Positions 22,073 to 22,290 of a stretch of DNA of 22,290 nt are shown here, one piece after another; the stretch's first letter is position 1; each line of letters opens with the position of its first letter. A program made the position numbers and the translations under genes. The stretch is from Paratractidigestivibacter sp003150175. Lineage in GTDB: Bacteria > Actinomycetota > Coriobacteriia > Coriobacteriales > Atopobiaceae. Location of the stretch: assembly GCF_964283195.1 (NCBI RefSeq), contig NZ_CAXYLH010000022.1. One strand, 5' to 3'. The notes under the pieces were generated by a model. The model made no database searches, had not been told where the DNA came from, and was given only the letters and a program-made list of their open reading frames with translations.

Positions 22073-22136
22073 GCGCAAAACTCGGTTAGGGCCACGCTGA
22101 AATGATTCCTTTGCGCAAAACTCGCTTAGGGCTACG
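22073..22136. repeat. two 24-bp direct repeats with a TTAGGGC core
   Basis: GCGCAAAACTCG-(G/C)-TTAGGGC-(C/T)-ACG occurs at 22073-22096 and 22113-22136 with 22 of 24 bases identical and a 40-bp period. The core recurs inverted (AGCCCTAA) at 22186-22193, next to a small hairpin GGGCT-TTTAT-AGCCC (22176-22190). The region 22040-22255 has no gene I can support. It may be regulatory DNA of a gene beyond the window or a dispersed intergenic repeat. Confidence 0.6.
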
Positions 22137-22255
22137 TGTTTTCGCCTCCTGAGCCGATTCCGCTATTCAGCAACTGGGCTTTTATAGCCCTAAATTGATA
22201 GCGAAGCTCCCGAGGCGGTCAAGTCCAAATCGGTGTGTAAATTCGCAACCGCCGC

Positions 22256-22278
22256 CGGCCGCGGCTAGCCCGCGGCCG
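22256..22278. other. 9-bp GC-rich perfect hairpin at window end
   Basis: CGGCCGCGG and CCGCGGCCG pair perfectly around a 5-nt loop (CTAGC). There is no T-run on either side. It is probably a leader structure or protein-binding palindrome belonging to something to the right of the window. Confidence 0.4.
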
Positions 22279-22290
22279 ACATGAGCCTCG

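Overview
The window is a high-GC (roughly two-thirds G+C by eye), gene-dense chromosomal segment. Its gene content and GC-biased codon use point to an anaerobic actinobacterium of the class Coriobacteriia, most likely a Collinsella-type gut bacterium. That placement is inferred from gene content; there is no rRNA gene or other phylogenetic marker in the window. I saw no insertion sequence, prophage, CRISPR array, tRNA or rRNA.

Left part (1-7573). A gene-free stretch with a degenerate ~31-bp tandem repeat leads into a Cof-type HAD phosphatase. It converges, across a perfect 18-bp stem-loop, on a sugar-acid module: a GntP-family permease and an IlvD/Edd-family dehydratase on the minus strand, with a divergent FadR-type regulator. 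Three copies of a short motif lie in the shared promoter region. The NADH pyrophosphatase NudC and an EamA/DMT permease, possibly on a leaderless mRNA, follow on the minus strand.

Middle (7574-9604). A structured leader precedes a two-gene unit of unknown function: a NifU/IscU-like scaffold protein and a GGGtGRT-family protein. It ends in a strong intrinsic terminator.

Right-centre (9605-20818) is the main system: a complete nickel-pincer-nucleotide lactate racemase locus. A five-gene nickel/peptide-type ABC importer (minus) diverges from larE-larB-larC-tetR (plus). That operon converges on larA-larD (minus: racemase and lactate/glycerol channel). The importer would bring in nickel, LarB/LarE/LarC would build and metallate the cofactor, LarA would interconvert L- and D-lactate, and LarD would pass lactate across the membrane. 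Unusual points: LarC carries a 23-His insertion with four Cys-His-Glu-His hexads encoded by 18-bp tandem repeats; one importer ATPase has a His-rich N-terminus; LarE has a shortened C-terminus and lacks a usual active-site Arg; LarD has NQA in place of the second NPA; the locus regulator is TetR-type; and the nik/lar divergent region holds a perfect 10-12-10 inverted repeat plus a foldable larE leader.

Right end (20819-22290). Palindromes lie upstream of larA. They are followed by a DegV-family lipid-binding protein and a gene-free end with direct repeats of a TTAGGGC-containing element and a 9-bp GC-rich hairpin.
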